34,333 nucleotides of DNA from an uncultured Pseudomonadota bacterium (lineage in GTDB: Bacteria; Myxococcota_A; Polyangia; Nannocystales; Nannocystaceae). Positions 33,320 to 34,333 of this stretch are shown here, one piece after another. The first letter of the stretch is position 1; each line of letters begins with the position of its first letter. Where the stretch lies: positions 1 to 34,333 of the forward strand of contig CAJXVA010000039.1 of NCBI GenBank assembly GCA_913061055.1. The letters are read 5' to 3'. Made by a program: the position numbers and the translations under genes. Below the pieces are notes generated by a model. It saw only the letters and a program-made list of their open reading frames with translations. It was not told the origin of the DNA and made no database searches.

Positions 33320-33904
33320 GTGGAGCCGCGCCCAGCTGGTCCGCAGGTCAAGTCGTTGACGTTCGTGACCCTGCGCCATGTTCTGTTCTCCTCGTTCGTC
33401 GGAGAGCGGGGAGACAACGTGCTGAGCGCGGTGCTGGATAACCTCGATCTGGAAGCGAGGACGACGCTTCAGTCCGCCGAACCCGGCGGCTGGGTCGATG
33501 AGCACTTGATGCTCAATGTGATGGAGACACTTCTCCAGACGGGGTTCGAGGGGGATTCGGCCGCATATCAGGACTTCGCCCGTGGGGTGGCGGCGGCCGG
33601 GATCTCTCGTTTCCTGAAGATCTTCCTGAGCCTAACCTCGGCCCGCTTCGCGCTGCGCCGCGTCCCGGTCGTTTGGAACCACCTACGTCGCAACGCGGGG
33701 GCGGTGGACGTCCAGCGCGAGGGGGAGGGGTTGCGGCTGACCTACGTTGGGTTCCCGTTCTTCGCGCACGAGGCCTATCGTTTGCTCAGCGCGGCGAACT
33801 GCGAAGCGTTGGCCCACGCCGCAGCGGGCAAAGCACCACGGGCACATGTCGAGAGCTGGTCGACCGATTCACTGCAGCTCTACTTCGACCTAAAGGCCGC
33901 CTGA
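33320..33904 (+). CDS. Hypothetical protein, possibly of a myxobacterial paralogous (DUF2378-like) family
   Basis: 194 residues from the GTG at 33320; a GTG at 33365 (MTLRHVLFSSFV) is an equally plausible start and would give 179 residues. It is a soluble, mixed alpha/beta protein with no signal peptide. Landmarks are LMLNVMETLLQTGFEGDSAA, DFARGVAAAGISRFLKIFLS and LRLTYVGFPFFAHEAYRLLS. The arrangement resembles the roughly 180-residue family TIGR02265/DUF2378 abundant in myxobacteria, but I cannot confirm this from motifs alone. It lies 36 bp before a Ser/Thr kinase gene on the same strand and may be cotranscribed with it. Confidence 0.65.
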   Translation: MEPRPAGPQVKSLTFVTLRHVLFSSFVGERGDNVLSAVLDNLDLEARTTLQSAEPGGWVDEHLMLNVMETLLQTGFEGDSAAYQDFARGVAAAGISRFLKIFLSLTSARFALRRVPVVWNHLRRNAGAVDVQREGEGLRLTYVGFPFFAHEAYRLLSAANCEALAHAAAGKAPRAHVESWSTDSLQLYFDLKAA

Positions 33905-33940
33905 GCCCGGCGGCTCTCCGGGTGGTACGCTTCGGGCCGG

Positions 33941-34333
33941 ATGGTTGCGCATGCCGCCAGTTCGATGAGTCGCACGCGTGCGCCGACGTCGTCTTTTGCG
34001 CAGGTTGGAAACCTCCTTGGGCAGGTGCTCGATGGTCGCTACCGTCTCGAGAGCATCCTGGGCAGTGGGGGCATGGGGACCGTGTACCGCGCGACCCACG
34101 TCACGATCGGGAAGACGCTCGCGGTCAAGGTGCTCGCCGAGGAGTTCGCTGGCGATGAAACGTTCCGAAAGCGGTTCCTCCGAGAAGCGCAGGCCGTCTC
34201 GCAGATCTCGCATCACAACGTGGTCGAGGTCAGCGACTTCGGCGTGACGCCAACCGGGTCACTCTACTTGGTGATGGAGTTTCTCGAAGGGGAGTCGCTC
34301 TCGGACGTGCTCGATCGCGAGGGCGGGCTGGGC
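33941..34333 (+). CDS. Ser/Thr protein kinase, N-terminal part (runs off the window)
   Basis: The frame is open to the window edge (131 codons). From the ATG at 33941 it reads MVAHAASSMSRTRAPTSS, then VLDGRYRLESILGSGGMGTV with the Gly-rich loop GSGGMG, the ATP-binding Lys in LAVKVL, the alpha-C Glu in FLREAQAVSQISHHNVVEV, and the hinge LYLVMEFLEGESLSDVL. These are subdomains I to V of a Hanks-type kinase; the catalytic loop and any sensor domain lie outside. A second in-frame ATG at 33965 is possible. The target is unknown. Confidence 0.92.
   Translation, partial: MVAHAASSMSRTRAPTSSFAQVGNLLGQVLDGRYRLESILGSGGMGTVYRATHVTIGKTLAVKVLAEEFAGDETFRKRFLREAQAVSQISHHNVVEVSDFGVTPTGSLYLVMEFLEGESLSDVLDREGGLG

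Overview
The window reads as chromosomal DNA of a myxobacterium (Myxococcota). The Nannocystis/Plesiocystis/Enhygromyxa group is the best guess. The reasons are the high GC content with strong third-position GC bias, two Hanks-type Ser/Thr kinases (one fused to a TPR tail), and several lipoproteins built from Cys-rich '[15 protein letters not shown]' and 'CGNGxxDPxETCD' modules. The assignment is an inference from protein families; there is no rRNA or other taxonomic marker here. I see no tRNA, rRNA, IS element, phage or CRISPR array.

Layout. At 1-1765 (minus strand) lie the start of an exported Ala/Pro-rich protein and a PilT-family ATPase. At 1910-5845 (plus) lie thymidine kinase (tdk), a glutaredoxin-NifU fusion and a 2-hydroxyacyl-CoA dehydratase-like iron-sulfur protein. 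A giant lipoprotein at 6120-9614 carries sixteen 8-Cys repeats and ends in a thrombospondin-C-like domain. Next come a hairpin-rich non-coding stretch with a strong intrinsic terminator (9653-9883), a BCCT betaine-type transporter and a DUF457/YdjM-like membrane protein. A Ser/Thr kinase with a TPR tail (minus) diverges from cysS (plus). The segment 17294-26096 is a surface/secretome region: five exported proteins or lipoproteins and a membrane-anchored carboxypeptidase-regulatory-repeat protein. At 26151-28485 (minus) a tight operon encodes beta-carbonic anhydrase, an NmrA-like oxidoreductase and an HxlR regulator, joined by two ATGA overlaps behind an AT-rich palindrome. A small lipoprotein diverges from the very large dehydratase activase (29339-33196). 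The window ends in an unassigned protein and a truncated kinase.

How the genes work together. The clearest system is split between two loci 25 kb apart. The dehydratase component (4046-5845) and its two-module ATP-dependent activase (29339-33196) are each preceded by the same 38-bp element, with 37 of 38 positions identical. The element holds two abutting dyads of the form CTGACAC-GG-GTGTCAG. This indicates one unidentified repressor or activator controlling both halves of a radical, [4Fe-4S]-dependent CoA-ester enzyme. The adjacent Grx-NifU fusion is a plausible iron-sulfur carrier for it. No TetR- or GntR-like regulator gene lies in the window, and the substrate cannot be read from the sequence.
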